Source: Vibrio splendidus (GTDB taxonomy: Bacteria; Pseudomonadota; Gammaproteobacteria; Enterobacterales; Vibrionaceae). From it: DNA of 64,000 nucleotides. Positions within the stretch are counted from its first letter, which is position 1. Each line of letters opens with the position of its first letter. Shown here one piece after another: positions 8,219-16,376 of the stretch. Made by a program: the position numbers and the translations under genes. The stretch spans positions 1,426,001 to 1,490,000 of the forward strand of contig NZ_CP031055.1 in NCBI RefSeq assembly GCF_003345295.1, read 5' to 3'. A model generated the notes under the pieces. That model made no database searches. It worked only from the letters and a program-made list of their open reading frames with translations, and was not told the DNA's origin.

Positions 8219-9343
8219 TTAACGGTCGAGTTGATAGATTTCTAACAACTGCGGGACAACGGCTTGTGGCGAGTATTGGTGTTTGACGGTTTCTATCGCG
8301 TTATTCTTGAGGGAGTCACGTTGTTCGCGAGTCAATGACATCCATGAGGATAAATTCTGCTCTAGAACTAACGCGGTTTCTGAATCAGATTCTGAATTGG
8401 CGAGGTAACCATTAACTTGGTGAACGATGAGCTTAGGCAAGTTACCAACTGAGGTGGCGAGAACGGGAATGCCGCGAATCATGGCTTCTAATGCCGCCAT
8501 AGGTAAGCCTTCAAAGCGGGAAGGGATGATTAACAAATCGATTTGGCTCCAGACGTCGTCCATATTGGTCTGATGCCCATGAAAGGTAACATTATCAGGC
8601 TGCGATTTAACTAAGGCCTCCATTTCGGGTCCGTCCCCAAAAAGCTCAAACCGAACATCAGGAAACTGTTTGGCTAATGCGACAAATCGATCAGGCGCTT
8701 TTTCATGGCTCAATCGCCCCACAAAACCAACATGGAATGGGCCTGATGAAGGAGAGCTTGTTAACCCGGTTGGGACTTTAACAAAGTTATTCAATTGATG
8801 GGTTTTACTCGGTACTTTCGCTTTGATCTTCTCACTAACCACGAGCGACTGATCAGAAAGGAAGCTGCTGTAACGGTCGAGCCAGTCATAAAGCCATACT
8901 TTGCCTGTTGGGGTTTCACCTGCGTGATAAGTGGTGATTTGTTTGGTATTGCTTAAACGAGGTGAGATTTTTATGAGCTTGCTGACCAAACTGGCTTTGT
9001 AACCATGAGCATGGATAAGCCTTGGCTGATAATGTTGAACTGCACGTTTAAGCTGTGTCGCGCTATTACTGCTTGAATCCGCACAGCCAGAGGCTAAATC
9101 GGAGAGGTAACTATAAGGGATATGCAGCGCATCTAACTTTTCAACGATGATCGCTTCAGGCTTAAACTTAGTCAAAAGGACGATTCGAACAGCACCTGAA
9201 TACTGAGCGCTTTCAGATATCAGGCCTTGTGCTAATTCTAAAACATGTGTTTCTATACCTCCAAAAGTTTGGCTGTCAATCAACAGCCAAATCTCATGAA
9301 GGTTTACGTTGAGTACACCTTGTTTAGGCTTGATTGTACTCAT
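8219..9343 (-). CDS. sypH: Glycosyltransferase family 4, SypH-like
   Basis: A GT-B glycosyltransferase of 374 residues. The N-terminal half opens IWLLIDSQTFGGIETHVLELA; the C-terminal half has VGFVGRLSHEKAPDRF, ELFGDGPEMEAL and the donor-binding PSRFEGLPMAALEAM. Its start overlaps the sypG coding end by 20 bases, so it is co-transcribed with sypG. In V. fischeri sypH follows sypG, which supports the name. A gene-free stretch with its own promoter separates it from the next gene, exactly where sypI-K would be expected, so the repeat-unit machinery here seems shorter. Confidence 0.85.
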   Translation of the reverse strand: MSTIKPKQGVLNVNLHEIWLLIDSQTFGGIETHVLELAQGLISESAQYSGAVRIVLLTKFKPEAIIVEKLDALHIPYSYLSDLASGCADSSSNSATQLKRAVQHYQPRLIHAHGYKASLVSKLIKISPRLSNTKQITTYHAGETPTGKVWLYDWLDRYSSFLSDQSLVVSEKIKAKVPSKTHQLNNFVKVPTGLTSSPSSGPFHVGFVGRLSHEKAPDRFVALAKQFPDVRFELFGDGPEMEALVKSQPDNVTFHGHQTNMDDVWSQIDLLIIPSRFEGLPMAALEAMIRGIPVLATSVGNLPKLIVHQVNGYLANSESDSETALVLEQNLSSWMSLTREQRDSLKNNAIETVKHQYSPQAVVPQLLEIYQLDR

Positions 9344-10835
9344 CTTCCGATTCCCAAGCCTGCTTCTTACGGTAAACGGTAGAAGGGCTAAGTTCTAACA
9401 ACACAGCAGCGTTTAGCACATTCCCATCGCAATGATTGATCGCGTGTTGAATGGCTTCGCGCTCTATTTGCCACATTGGACGAATAGCACCTTCGTTTGT
9501 TGTAAATGCGGGCGTCATCGGGTCGTTGTTAGCGGGAACAACTGACGATTGCTCCAACTCTTCAGGAGTAATCGGTGGCAACTTAGCTTCGGGTGCTTCC
9601 ACAACAGCAGCTTGGGGCGCCGCTACTCGAATCGGTGTCACTGATTTCGAAGTTGGAGCCGCGTCTACTTTATTAATTGGAGGCGGTAACATGTCTTTGG
9701 TCACGCTCGTTTCATTGTTCAACACCACGATGTTACGGATGATGTTTTGCAACTGACGCACGTTGCCTGGCCACACATAACGTTTAAGTAGATTCTGCGT
9801 TTCTTTGTCTATGGATTTGAACTTCTTCTTGTCTTGCTTCGCATACAATTTCAAAAAGTGATTAGCCAAAGTCACAATGTCACTTCCTCGTTCACGAAGT
9901 GGTGGCATCTCGATAGGCACAACGTGAACACGATAGTAAAGGTCTTCTCTAAAACGTCCTTCTTCGACCTCAACCAGTGGGTCGCGGTTGGTCGCACAGA
10001 TAATTCTGACATCTACTTTAATCTCGCGATTACCACCGAGTGGAGTAAACGTACCTGTTTGCAGAAATCGTAGGAGCTTCTTTTGCATCTCCAGTTCCAT
10101 TTCGCAAAGCTCATCGAGAAATAGGGTGCCACCATGCGCTTGCATCGCCGCGCCTTTACGGTCGGTTGTCGCACCGGTAAACGCACCTTTGACGTGACCG
10201 AAGATTTCACTCTCCATTAGGTCTCGAGGGATAGCACCACAGTTAATGGCAACGAAGGGCTTACCGTTACGCTGACTCTCCTGATGAATAGCCTCCGCGC
10301 ACACTTCTTTACCCGTACCACTTTCGCCGTTAATAAACACGCTAGCGGTGGTTGGCGCCACCGAATCAATGATCTTATAGACAGCCTGCATAGGTAGGCA
10401 AGAGCCAATGAAATTATGAAAGCGGTCACGATCAAACTTGCTTTGCATATCATCAACGAGGTTCTCTAGCTTAGCTCGTTTCAAATGCAAGCGAACAGAG
10501 GTCTTAAGTCGATCGGCTTGAATTGGCTTTTCCAAGAAATCTTCCGCACCGCGTTGGATAAGGTCTACAGCAATATTAACTGAGCCATGTGCTGTCGCGA
10601 TAATGACGGCGGTCGGTATTTCATTTTCGCTAATCCAATCTAGTACTTCTTCACCTGGCATGTCGGGCAACTTAAGATCGAGAATAACAAGCTGTGGAGA
10701 GTGCCTTTCAATGAAGATCTTAGCTTCTGCGCCGGTTTCGACGTGGAAAATATCGTAGGGTTCGTCTTTTACGTACTGCTTGTAGAGTACGGCGAGTGAG
10801 GTGGAGTCTTCAACTAACAATACCTTAGGGCGCAT
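9324..10835 (-). CDS. sypG: Sigma-54-dependent response regulator, SypG-like
   Basis: A 503-residue NtrC-class activator related to LuxO. The receiver domain (about 1-120) has phospho-acceptor Asp53 in VILDLKLPDMP, the same number as the Asp known in V. fischeri SypG. The AAA+ domain (about 140-370) carries GESGTGKE and the sigma-54 contact GAFTGA; a Pro/Ala-rich linker leads to a Fis-type helix-turn-helix at the C-terminus (GNVLNAAVLLELSPSTVYRKK). The start at 10835 has AAGGA upstream; the frame stays open to 10868 without a good site. Its expected targets, sigma-54 promoters with TTCTCA elements, occur at four places in this locus. Confidence 0.9.
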   Translation of the reverse strand: MRPKVLLVEDSTSLAVLYKQYVKDEPYDIFHVETGAEAKIFIERHSPQLVILDLKLPDMPGEEVLDWISENEIPTAVIIATAHGSVNIAVDLIQRGAEDFLEKPIQADRLKTSVRLHLKRAKLENLVDDMQSKFDRDRFHNFIGSCLPMQAVYKIIDSVAPTTASVFINGESGTGKEVCAEAIHQESQRNGKPFVAINCGAIPRDLMESEIFGHVKGAFTGATTDRKGAAMQAHGGTLFLDELCEMELEMQKKLLRFLQTGTFTPLGGNREIKVDVRIICATNRDPLVEVEEGRFREDLYYRVHVVPIEMPPLRERGSDIVTLANHFLKLYAKQDKKKFKSIDKETQNLLKRYVWPGNVRQLQNIIRNIVVLNNETSVTKDMLPPPINKVDAAPTSKSVTPIRVAAPQAAVVEAPEAKLPPITPEELEQSSVVPANNDPMTPAFTTNEGAIRPMWQIEREAIQHAINHCDGNVLNAAVLLELSPSTVYRKKQAWESEDEYNQA

Positions 10836-11004
10836 TGTGTATTCCTTTTGAAACTTTATCCTAACCAATCAATAACATAGTGGTATGCATCCATCAATAC
10901 GAGTCTTGTTTATTTGTTATCTACCGCATGCAATCTCTTAACAAACTATAGATGTACTTCTCGCGTTGTTGGTCACGCCGGAGTGCATGTTAATGGTGGC
11001 TATA

Positions 11005-11066
11005 TTGATAACCACTATATTGATAACGACTATGTTGATAACGACTATGTTGATAACGACTATGTT
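11005..11066. repeat. 15-bp tandem repeat (4 copies) between hpt and sypG
   Basis: The unit TTGATAACGACTATG occurs three times exactly (11020-11064), preceded by one variant copy, TTGATAACCACTATA (11005-11019). It occupies the 5' leader region of sypG. Confidence 0.95.
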
Positions 11067-11102
11067 GAGTTTTTGTCTGATACTTATGATGAACATCCAA
11101 AG

Positions 11103-11507
11103 TTAACTGAAACCAGCCTCTTTTCTTTCAAGCAAGGCTTTGATTGAACGCTCTGCGAGTTCTAATAATTCGTCAACTTGTCGAAATGCCGCATCATGAT
11201 TATGTTCTAAACATTGCTTCTCTAGAGCGCGAGCTAACTCACCCAAGGGGCGATTACCTAATGAGAGCGCGGTGCTGCCAAGAGTGTGGACCTCGAACTC
11301 AAGTGTTTGAGCGTCTTTCTGAGCGACAGCCTCTTTTATGGCGACCAAGCGTGTTTGTGATTCTTCGACATAATGGTCGATCAAGATCGGGATAATATCC
11401 GCACTTGTATCTCGAATCATTTGCTCTAGAACGCTTTCATCAACAAGCTCGCTAACTTCTTGTGAGTTTAGATGTGCAGCTGTGTCTGACGCTAAAGTGG
11501 AATTCAT
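11103..11507 (-). CDS. Stand-alone HPt phosphotransfer protein
   Basis: A 134-residue protein containing a single histidine phosphotransfer domain (about 25-125). The phospho-accepting histidine is about residue 74 in EVHTLGSTALSLG, followed by LGELARALE, the usual four-helix-bundle signature. No kinase, receiver or membrane segment is attached. The ATG at 11507 has AAGGA about 9 bases upstream. It lies directly before sypG on the same strand, in the place of sypE and sypF in V. fischeri. Since the SypF HPt domain is the part that passes signals to SypG there, this may be a stripped-down functional counterpart. That role is inferred. Confidence 0.87.
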   Translation of the reverse strand: MNSTLASDTAAHLNSQEVSELVDESVLEQMIRDTSADIIPILIDHYVEESQTRLVAIKEAVAQKDAQTLEFEVHTLGSTALSLGNRPLGELARALEKQCLEHNHDAAFRQVDELLELAERSIKALLERKEAGFS

Positions 11508-11510
11508 CAA

Positions 11511-11755
11511 ACTAAGTCCTTCTATTGAGCCTAATATCCGTGAGTACTAATAAGTTCTAGTCATTTTCTAGAATAATTTCAACTGCTTGCCGTATAAACA
11601 GAGCAATTAATTACTATCTCACTCATATTGCTACAGGGTTTGTGACAAGCCTAACGGACTGATTTAAATTTGTTTTCTCTTATGAAATATAAACTTAGGT
11701 GCCTATAAACGTAAAGGGCGGGTAGAGCTCAGGAGAAAACGAGGCCGATACAAAT
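11511..11755. other. Intergenic region upstream of the hpt gene
   Basis: About 245 bases separate the hpt start from the proV terminator. I find no open reading frame of note, no TTCTCA element and no GG-N10-GC sigma-54 promoter on the minus strand here, so hpt-sypG-sypH probably uses another promoter type. Confidence 0.5.
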
Positions 11756-11793
11756 AAAAAGACCACTGCAGTGAATTAACAACAGTGGTCTTG
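11756..11793 (-). terminator. Rho-independent terminator of the proXWV operon
   Basis: AAGACCACTG and CAGTGGTCTT form a 10-bp stem; on the minus strand the stem is followed by TTTTTATTTG. It lies 22 bases after the proV stop and isolates the transporter from the downstream syp genes. Confidence 0.85.
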
Positions 11794-11814
11794 GAGGGGG
11801 TTAAGTAGTTTAGG

Positions 11815-13047
11815 CTACGAAGCTTTATCAATCTTTGGCTTTGGGTCAGCTTCTACTTCTTCCTCGCTACTTTCAGAGAAGATATCAGCAACGGCGCTTC
11901 TCTCTAATTCACCCTTCAGATTTCCATCTTCGTCGACAACTGGAAGGGAGTAGTCACAAGACATGGTGTCTGGTAGAACTTCTTCAATGACCGCATCAGG
12001 TAAAACAGCAGGAACCTCTTCGTAAATCTCATCACTGAAGTCATGAACAGAGGCATCTTCAACGGCGTCTTGTAGGCTCTCTTGTGTGACTAGGCCTTGA
12101 TAGCCGTCATCCGTTACGTGATAAGCGTAATCGTTTTTCAGCATCTTCATTTGTGCCAGAGCACCTTCAATCGTTTCTGAAGTGATTCGATAGAGAGGAG
12201 GCTGCATAACCGTTTCAACCGTCAATGCACGAGCACGGTTTACGTCTTTAACGAACGCCTCTACATAGTCATCGGCTGGATTCAGCAGAATCTCATGTGG
12301 TGTGCCTTGTTGTACCAACTCGCCATCTTTCAAAATTGCGATTCGATCGCCGAGACGGAGTGCTTCATCCAAATCGTGGGTGATGAAAACAATCGTCTTA
12401 TGAAGCTTCTGTTGAAGTTCGATAAGCTGATCTTGCATTTCACTTCGAATCAAGGGGTCGAGTGCCGAAAAGGCTTCATCCATTAACAAGATTTCAGCGT
12501 TAGTACATAGAGCGCGAGAAAGGCCAACACGTTGTTGCTGACCACCTGAAAGTTGCGCAGGGTATTGCTTGCCGTAACCTTTCAAACCCACCGTTTCTAA
12601 CCATTCATTGGCTTTCGTTAAACGGTCTTCTTTTTTGATGCCTTGCACTTCCAACCCGTATGCAACGTTTTCTACCACGGTGCGATGAGGCATTAAGCCA
12701 AAGCGTTGGAATACCATCGACATTTTATGACGGCGGAACTCTTCTAATTGCTTGGTATTGAGGCTCATTACATCAATGCCTTCGACCATGATTTTACCCT
12801 GAGTTGGGTCAATTAAACGGTTGAAGTGGCGAATTAGAGTCGATTTACCCGAGCCGGAAAGCCCCATGATAACGAAGATTTCACCGCGGTTAATCTCGAG
12901 ATTAATCTCTTTTAAACCGACGGTATGACCTGTGTCCGCAAGAATCTGATCTTTGTGTTCACCGTCCTGAACTCGGTTCATAACAGACATCGGTTTCGGT
13001 CCAAACACTTTGTATAGACCACTAATTTCAATCAATGGTTTAGTCAT
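11815..13047 (-). CDS. proV: Glycine betaine/proline ABC transporter ATP-binding protein ProV
   Basis: A 410-residue ATPase of the betaine/choline importer family. An N-terminal extension precedes Walker A GLSGSGKST (about 62-70), the Q-loop VFQRFGLMPHRTV, the signature LSGGQQQRVGL, Walker B ILLMDEAFSALD and the switch HD. The C-terminal half (about 275 on) resembles CBS modules, which sense ionic strength in OpuA-type systems, followed by an acidic tail rich in Glu and Ser. It overlaps proW by 8 bases. The operon imports compatible solutes during osmotic stress. Its position in the middle of a syp locus is unusual. Confidence 0.92.
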   Translation of the reverse strand: MTKPLIEISGLYKVFGPKPMSVMNRVQDGEHKDQILADTGHTVGLKEINLEINRGEIFVIMGLSGSGKSTLIRHFNRLIDPTQGKIMVEGIDVMSLNTKQLEEFRRHKMSMVFQRFGLMPHRTVVENVAYGLEVQGIKKEDRLTKANEWLETVGLKGYGKQYPAQLSGGQQQRVGLSRALCTNAEILLMDEAFSALDPLIRSEMQDQLIELQQKLHKTIVFITHDLDEALRLGDRIAILKDGELVQQGTPHEILLNPADDYVEAFVKDVNRARALTVETVMQPPLYRITSETIEGALAQMKMLKNDYAYHVTDDGYQGLVTQESLQDAVEDASVHDFSDEIYEEVPAVLPDAVIEEVLPDTMSCDYSLPVVDEDGNLKGELERSAVADIFSESSEEEVEADPKPKIDKAS

Positions 13048-13939
13048 GCTTGAGTCCTCCTAAATGCGCATTGGTTCTTCTTGCGTATGCCTGTGAAGCG
13101 CGGTCAAAAAGAATTGCGAGGGCAACAATGGCGAAACCGTTCATCAAGCCTAATGTGAAATATTGGTTGGTGATGGATTTAAGAACTGGTTGTCCTAGGC
13201 CTTTAACGCCAATCATGGATGCGATAACAACCATAGACAGTGCCATCATGATGGTTTGGTTGATACCCGCCATGATCGTTGGCATTGCTAGGGGAAGTTG
13301 AACACCCCATAAGCGTTGTTTTTTGCTCGCACCAAATGCGGTAGCGGCTTCAAGAACTTCTTTGTCGACCAAGCGTATGCCTAGGTTGGTTAAACGAATC
13401 ACGGGTGGGATAGCGTAGATAACCACGGCGATTAGACCTGGAATTTTACCGATGCCGAGTAACATCACCACTGGGATCAAGTAAACGAATGCTGGCATGG
13501 TTTGCATGATATCAAGCATCGGTGTAACGATAGATTGAGCTCGATTTGAACGAGCCATCGCAATACCAATCGGAATGCCTAAGAATATCGAAACCAAGGT
13601 ACAAACAGTAATGATACTGAGCGTCCGCATGGTGTCTTCCCACATTCCAAAGTAACCAATAAGGAGCAAAGAAACGACACAACCTAAAGCCAGTTTCCAA
13701 GAACGACTCGCGGCGTAGACAAGGCTGGTACAAACGGCGAGGACTATAATCCAAGGGGTTGAGATAAGAAGTTTTTCAAACCAAACAAGGAATGAAAGAA
13801 GTGGGTCAAATAAAGATTCAATCATTTCACCGTATTCACGAGAGAATTCACGGTATGCGCCATCTAGCGTCTTTTTTATGGTTCGTAAATCAGCGCGTTC
13901 CATCTCTGGAAAGCTTGATAACCAATTGGTGTCAGCCAT
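13040..13939 (-). CDS. proW: Glycine betaine/proline ABC transporter permease ProW
   Basis: A 299-residue inner-membrane permease with 6-7 hydrophobic helices. The BPD_transp_1 region includes the EAA loop (VLEAATAFGASKKQRLWGVQLP) and GINQTIMMALSMVVIASMIG, typical of ProW/OpuAB. The N-terminal cytoplasmic stretch is about 60 residues, shorter than the E. coli ProW extension. It is the second gene of proXWV, with a 144-base gap from proX and an 8-base overlap into proV. Confidence 0.92.
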   Translation of the reverse strand: MADTNWLSSFPEMERADLRTIKKTLDGAYREFSREYGEMIESLFDPLLSFLVWFEKLLISTPWIIVLAVCTSLVYAASRSWKLALGCVVSLLLIGYFGMWEDTMRTLSIITVCTLVSIFLGIPIGIAMARSNRAQSIVTPMLDIMQTMPAFVYLIPVVMLLGIGKIPGLIAVVIYAIPPVIRLTNLGIRLVDKEVLEAATAFGASKKQRLWGVQLPLAMPTIMAGINQTIMMALSMVVIASMIGVKGLGQPVLKSITNQYFTLGLMNGFAIVALAILFDRASQAYARRTNAHLGGLKHD

Positions 13940-14083
13940 TTTATATCCTTATAGTTCGGAGCCACTTGTTCATGCGATGAGGTAATCGCCTATGAAAAGG
14001 GCTCCGAATCATGAATAACATCAAGTATAGCGACGTTATTTCCGTATTATTGAAGCGTAATTGCTTGTTATTAAACCAAGCTC

Positions 14084-15076
14084 TTACAGCTCTGCTTCAA
14101 CTTTCTTAGCGACTTCTTGAGAAACCCATGGGTGCCATATTTCCGGGAACTCACTCAAGAAATGGATACTCGCTTCTTCACCATCCGCTTGGTTGTCTTC
14201 CATCCAAGCAAGAAGTGAGTTCATTTTGTCGTTAGTGAAACCACGTTTAGTGAAATAGTCGTAAGCCTCTGGTGCTCTCGATGCGAAGTCTTCTGTAGTG
14301 ACTGTGTGCACTGGTGAAGGCGGGTACATGGTCGCTTTAGGTGAATCACAGTCTTCTTTAGTGGTACAAGTTAGGAACTCTTGTTCATTAACACCACTGC
14401 CAAAGTCAACTTTAACCATGTCGTATTTACCTAGAACGGCAGTTGGCGCCCAGTAGTAACCAAACCAAGCTTCTTCGCGCTCATAAGCTTTTGCGATAGA
14501 GCCAGATAAGCCAGCACTCGAGCCTGGATCAACAATCGTGAAACCACTGTCTTCCAGCTCAAGAGCGTTAAACAAGTTTCCGGCGCTGATCTGACAGTTC
14601 CAGCCTGCTGGGCAACTGTAGAATGCTGATGTATCTGGGTCTTCAGGGTGCTTAAATAAGCTAGCGTTTTTACGTACACCTTCGATGGTTGCCATCTCTG
14701 GGTATTGTTTAACTAAGTAAGCTGGAACCCAAAAGCCTTCTTCACCGCCATTCACAAGTGCTTTACCTGCGTAGCGAAGACGTTTTTCTTGGACACCTTT
14801 GTCCAATGCATCTTTTAAGCTGTTGCTCCAAAGCTCAGGTGCAACGTCAGGCTGACCTTTTTCAATCATGGATGTGCCTGTTGGCATGGTGTCGCCAGGG
14901 ATAAGTTCAGCATCACACCCATAACCATGTTCTAGGATGAATTGGTCGATATTGGCGATCAGTGTTGCAGAGTTCCAGTTCATATCTGCGATTGTTACGC
15001 TGCCACATTCTCCAGCGTTAGCATTACCGCTGGCTGCTGCTACTAACAAAAATACGGAGCTTAACTTGTATTTCAT
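14084..15076 (-). CDS. proX: Glycine betaine ABC transporter substrate-binding protein ProX
   Basis: A 330-residue periplasmic binding protein. A signal peptide (MKYKLSSVFLLVAAASGNANA) precedes an OpuAC-type domain opening CGSVTIADMNWNSATL. Trp and Tyr residues suited to a quaternary-ammonium cage are present (DMNW, GFWVPAYL, FGYYWAP). It is the first gene of the transporter operon. I cannot separate glycine betaine from proline betaine or choline by sequence alone. Confidence 0.9.
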   Translation of the reverse strand: MKYKLSSVFLLVAAASGNANAGECGSVTIADMNWNSATLIANIDQFILEHGYGCDAELIPGDTMPTGTSMIEKGQPDVAPELWSNSLKDALDKGVQEKRLRYAGKALVNGGEEGFWVPAYLVKQYPEMATIEGVRKNASLFKHPEDPDTSAFYSCPAGWNCQISAGNLFNALELEDSGFTIVDPGSSAGLSGSIAKAYEREEAWFGYYWAPTAVLGKYDMVKVDFGSGVNEQEFLTCTTKEDCDSPKATMYPPSPVHTVTTEDFASRAPEAYDYFTKRGFTNDKMNSLLAWMEDNQADGEEASIHFLSEFPEIWHPWVSQEVAKKVEAEL

Positions 15077-15586
15077 ATTGAGTTTCCTTTCTCTTTAATA
15101 ATACAACTAAGGTAACCAAGGTAAATTGATTATCTAAATTGCTCGATGGTGATCCTTTCCGTGTATTTGAACCATTTGAGCAGAAGGAGGGATGGGTGAA
15201 GTTTGAATAGATAAACGTGCAAAGTCAGTGAAGTGTGATTTGCCAATTTATCCACTGTGTTTCAACAGCCATCGGATAACTTTGTCAAACTATTACAAAT
15301 TCGTCAAAAACCACCTCTATTTATAATCTTAGGGAATAATCGTACGAATTCCATCTTTGATGCGATTTACATGGCACTTTAACCGTCTGTGTCACATTAC
15401 CGCTAAAGTTAGGCATAGGGCTGTTGATTTCTGAAGGGATTTAAAGGTGGTAAGACCATGGTTGGCGTGTGTGAAATGCGTTGAATGGTTTTTAAAATCT
15501 TATTTTCAATAATAATTTCGCCAAAAACACCCAATTTGGTTTTGGGGTATTTAGAGCTGTCACGGCATGAAATTTAATAGGATAGG

Positions 15587-15613
15587 TGGCTGTCATGGTA
15601 TCAATGACAGCCA
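15587..15613. other. Perfect hairpin downstream of sypD
   Basis: TGGCTGTCAT and ATGACAGCCA form a 10-bp stem with a 7-base loop. There is no T run after it on the minus strand, so it may be a processing or pausing site rather than a classical terminator. Confidence 0.6.
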
Positions 15614-15632
15614 TACAGTTGCGTAAGAAACT

Positions 15633-15680
15633 TATAGTTGTACAAGAAGCTATAGTTGTACAAGAAGCTATAGTGGCACG
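15633..15680. repeat. 18-bp tandem repeat next to sypD stop
   Basis: TATAGTTGTACAAGAAGC occurs twice in full (15633-15650, 15651-15668), followed by a partial, diverged third copy. It starts 7 bases after the sypD stop codon in plus-strand order. Confidence 0.9.
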
Positions 15681-15686
15681 AAAAAG

Positions 15687-16376
15687 TTACATCGGCAGGT
15701 TTAAAAACTCATTTTGATACAGCTTGTTTGCCAAGCTATCGCGAAGTTTAGTTGGAAGGAATTTCATTCGATTGATTTGTCTTACCAACTCTTGTGCAAA
15801 GCTAGGAGTTTGTTTCATGTTCATCACACTACCCATTAGGTTGATACTCTGTGCATCAAGCAGCTTTTTCGCTTGTTCTAGGTGGTGAGTTGACGTTTCA
15901 CCATAGGCGACAACCATCAATGTGCTGTCACAGGCACTCGCAACAGACTGTGCAGGGATATTCCCTTTGTTAATGTTGAGAAGCGGTGAGGTATCAATGA
16001 TGACTCTATCGTATTTCTCTAACCATTTGTTCACTACTGTTTGTAGCGTTGTCGGGTCTTTATAAGCAAGCTGTGTTGATGCCACTTGAGGTGCCGGGAC
16101 ACCAATGAACATCCGGTGAGACTCAACATGTTCTATTAACTGCCCCTGTTGACTGTCTTCTAACATGTTCAAATCTTTGAAAGCGGGGTTGTATAAGTTG
16201 AGGTCAACATAAAGCGTGGAGTGACCAGCAAGAAGAAAACGTTCCGCTAATGCAGTTGCAACAGAGGTTACCCCGTCACCTGAGTGACAGGCCGTCACAC
16301 AAATCGATTTCTGTCCGTTAAGTTCAGAAGCTAAATACAGTTGCTCGACTTCGGCATGGGTTGCTGAAATAGTCAT
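15687..16376 (-). CDS. sypD: Polysaccharide export ATPase (CpsD/Wzc cytoplasmic type), SypD-like
   Basis: A 229-residue P-loop protein of the BY-kinase/ParA-like fold. Walker A' (STLYVDLNLYNPAFK) and Walker B (YDRVIIDTSPL) are recognisable. The first P-loop reads TACHSGDGVTSVA, with Val where these proteins usually have the GK lysine, and the C-terminus (LANKLYQNEFLNLPM) has one Tyr rather than a Tyr cluster. Tyrosine kinase activity is therefore doubtful; it may act as a non-phosphorylating assembly partner of the Wzz-like protein. Its start overlaps the sypC stop by one base (TAATG). Confidence 0.87.
   Translation of the reverse strand: MTISATHAEVEQLYLASELNGQKSICVTACHSGDGVTSVATALAERFLLAGHSTLYVDLNLYNPAFKDLNMLEDSQQGQLIEHVESHRMFIGVPAPQVASTQLAYKDPTTLQTVVNKWLEKYDRVIIDTSPLLNINKGNIPAQSVASACDSTLMVVAYGETSTHHLEQAKKLLDAQSINLMGSVMNMKQTPSFAQELVRQINRMKFLPTKLRDSLANKLYQNEFLNLPM

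Larger units (their letters stand above)
15077..15686. other. 610-bp intergenic region between sypD and proX
   Basis: No open reading frame of note. It probably holds the proX promoter near 15100-15350. It also contains a 10-bp-stem hairpin (15587-15613) and an 18-bp tandem repeat (15633-15680) just after the sypD stop. No TTCTCA element or consensus sigma-54 promoter was found for proX. Confidence 0.6.

Noticed and set aside
9324..10835. Assignment of the regulator as LuxO
   Set aside because: It is related to LuxO, but no luxU gene with its usual context is adjacent and its position, Asp53 and target motifs in the locus favour SypG.
10914..11147. Plus-strand frame of 77 codons with a repeated YVDND motif
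   Set aside because: The repeat is produced by the 15-bp tandem DNA repeat; the frame lacks a good ribosome site and overlaps the end of the hpt gene on the other strand.
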